In this document: positions 5,530 to 6,040 of the stretch, in pieces | Numbering within the stretch: the first letter of the stretch is position 1 | Layout: every line of letters starts with the position of its first letter | NCBI GenBank assembly: GCA_030839105.1 | Contig: JAUZEI010000609.1 | Coordinates: 1 to 6,040, forward strand | From: Actinomycetota bacterium | GTDB taxonomy: Bacteria; Actinomycetota; Acidimicrobiia; IMCC26256; PALSA-610 | Direction: 5' to 3' | DNA length: 6,040 bases | Program-made: the position numbers and the translations under genes | Notes under the pieces: generated by a model | The model's database searches: none | Seen by the model: the letters and a program-made list of their open reading frames with translations, nothing else | Told to the model about the DNA's origin: nothing

Positions 5530-6040
5530 CTACGGGGCCGGGTTGGGCGTGACCTCCGCGTACGCGATCCGCATCCACGCCGACTGCGTCGGGCTGAGGA
5601 AGTACGGCGGACTCAGGTACTTGAGCCGGGTGTCGTAGCTGTAGGCCTTGTTGTATCCGCTCTGCATTGTGCCGGTGCTGGGGTTGAACGTTCCGACCGG
5701 ACCACGGAACTCCTGGGTGACGACGCCGTTGATGATGAGGCTGTGCACACCCGGCACCGCGCACGGGTTCGCCACCGAGCACGCCGCGTTGGAGCCCGAC
5801 GCCCAGTTCTGCACGTAGAAGGAGTGGTTGAGCGACATGATGGCGGCATCGATGGTGAGGTCGTTCGTCACGTCGGTGCCGCTCGGGTGCACGACCGCCA
5901 CGTCGTTGTCGGCAACGAGTCCGAGCACGTCGTCGCCTCCGGGATACTGATTGTACGTGAGGTTGCCCGTGATGTTGATGTCGTCCTGCGCGGCGATCGT
6001 CAGTTGACCATTGAGCACGCCGCTCACGTTGACGTCGCCG
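5530..6040 (-). CDS. C-terminal part of a PilX/DUF4900-like surface or pilus-assembly protein (5' end outside window)
   Basis: The frame is open from the window edge to a TAG at 5530-5532, giving 169 codons of the C-terminal region. The sequence is rich in short beta-strand repeats (VNVSGVLNGQLTIAAQDDI, then NITGNLTYNQ), followed by DDVLGLVADNDVAVVHP, AAIMSLNHSFYVQNW, VTQEFRGPVGTF and the ending RLKYLSPPYFLSPTQSAW. This pattern recalls the C-terminal domain of PilX/DUF4900-type proteins found beside type IV pilin genes in actinobacteria and other phyla. Two cysteines in NAACSVANPCAV may form a disulphide in an exported protein. Signal peptide and N-terminal pilin-like helix would lie outside the window. 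The family call rests on recall of its motifs, so the exact name is uncertain. It is 87 bases upstream of hisS on the same strand and probably belongs to a different functional unit. Confidence 0.7.
   Translation of the reverse strand, partial: GDVNVSGVLNGQLTIAAQDDINITGNLTYNQYPGGDDVLGLVADNDVAVVHPSGTDVTNDLTIDAAIMSLNHSFYVQNWASGSNAACSVANPCAVPGVHSLIINGVVTQEFRGPVGTFNPSTGTMQSGYNKAYSYDTRLKYLSPPYFLSPTQSAWMRIAYAEVTPNPAP

Overview
This is a GC-rich window in which every gene I can support lies on the minus strand. The order hisS, aspS, rarA and the protein style suggest an actinobacterium; the lineage is inferred, and an uncultured Acidimicrobiia-like genome would fit. Read in transcription order (right to left), the window holds: the 3' end of a gene for a surface or pilus-type, beta-strand-rich protein (5530..6040); hisS (4159..5442); aspS (2411..4162, broken by one in-frame TAA); a repeat-rich spacer; an AbiEi-type winged-helix protein fused to a DUF559/Vsr-like nuclease fold (1350..2276); a second spacer with a diverged inverted copy of the same repeat; and rarA/mgsA (1..1253), whose C-terminal end is cut by the window edge.

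Housekeeping part. hisS and aspS overlap by ATGA and look translationally coupled. AspRS carries His at position 31 (RRDHGG). In Pseudomonas this residue is linked to non-discriminating AspRS, which charges both tRNA-Asp and tRNA-Asn and works with GatCAB. rarA encodes an AAA+ recombination/replication-repair ATPase. In actinobacteria it usually lies downstream of aspS and near alaS, so aspS and rarA are expected to be near neighbours.

Two things stand out. First, aspS is full length and colinear with its family except for a TAA at codon 392, at a variable position between the GAD insertion domain and the motif-3 half of the catalytic core. An ATG follows six bases later in the same frame. 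The gene is therefore a nonsense mutant, a sequencing error, or a naturally split synthetase. Second, the AbiEi/DUF559 gene between aspS and rarA is bracketed by an imperfect inverted repeat (1282..1332 against the complement of 2358..2408, 41 of 51 positions identical by hand count). The aspS-side copy belongs to an exact-period 45-bp tandem array that starts directly at the aspS stop codon. This looks like a small repeat-bounded module inserted between two conserved genes, or a toxin/antitoxin-type regulator with operators on both sides. It is the best candidate here for something undescribed.

No rRNA, tRNA, CRISPR array or transposase gene is visible.
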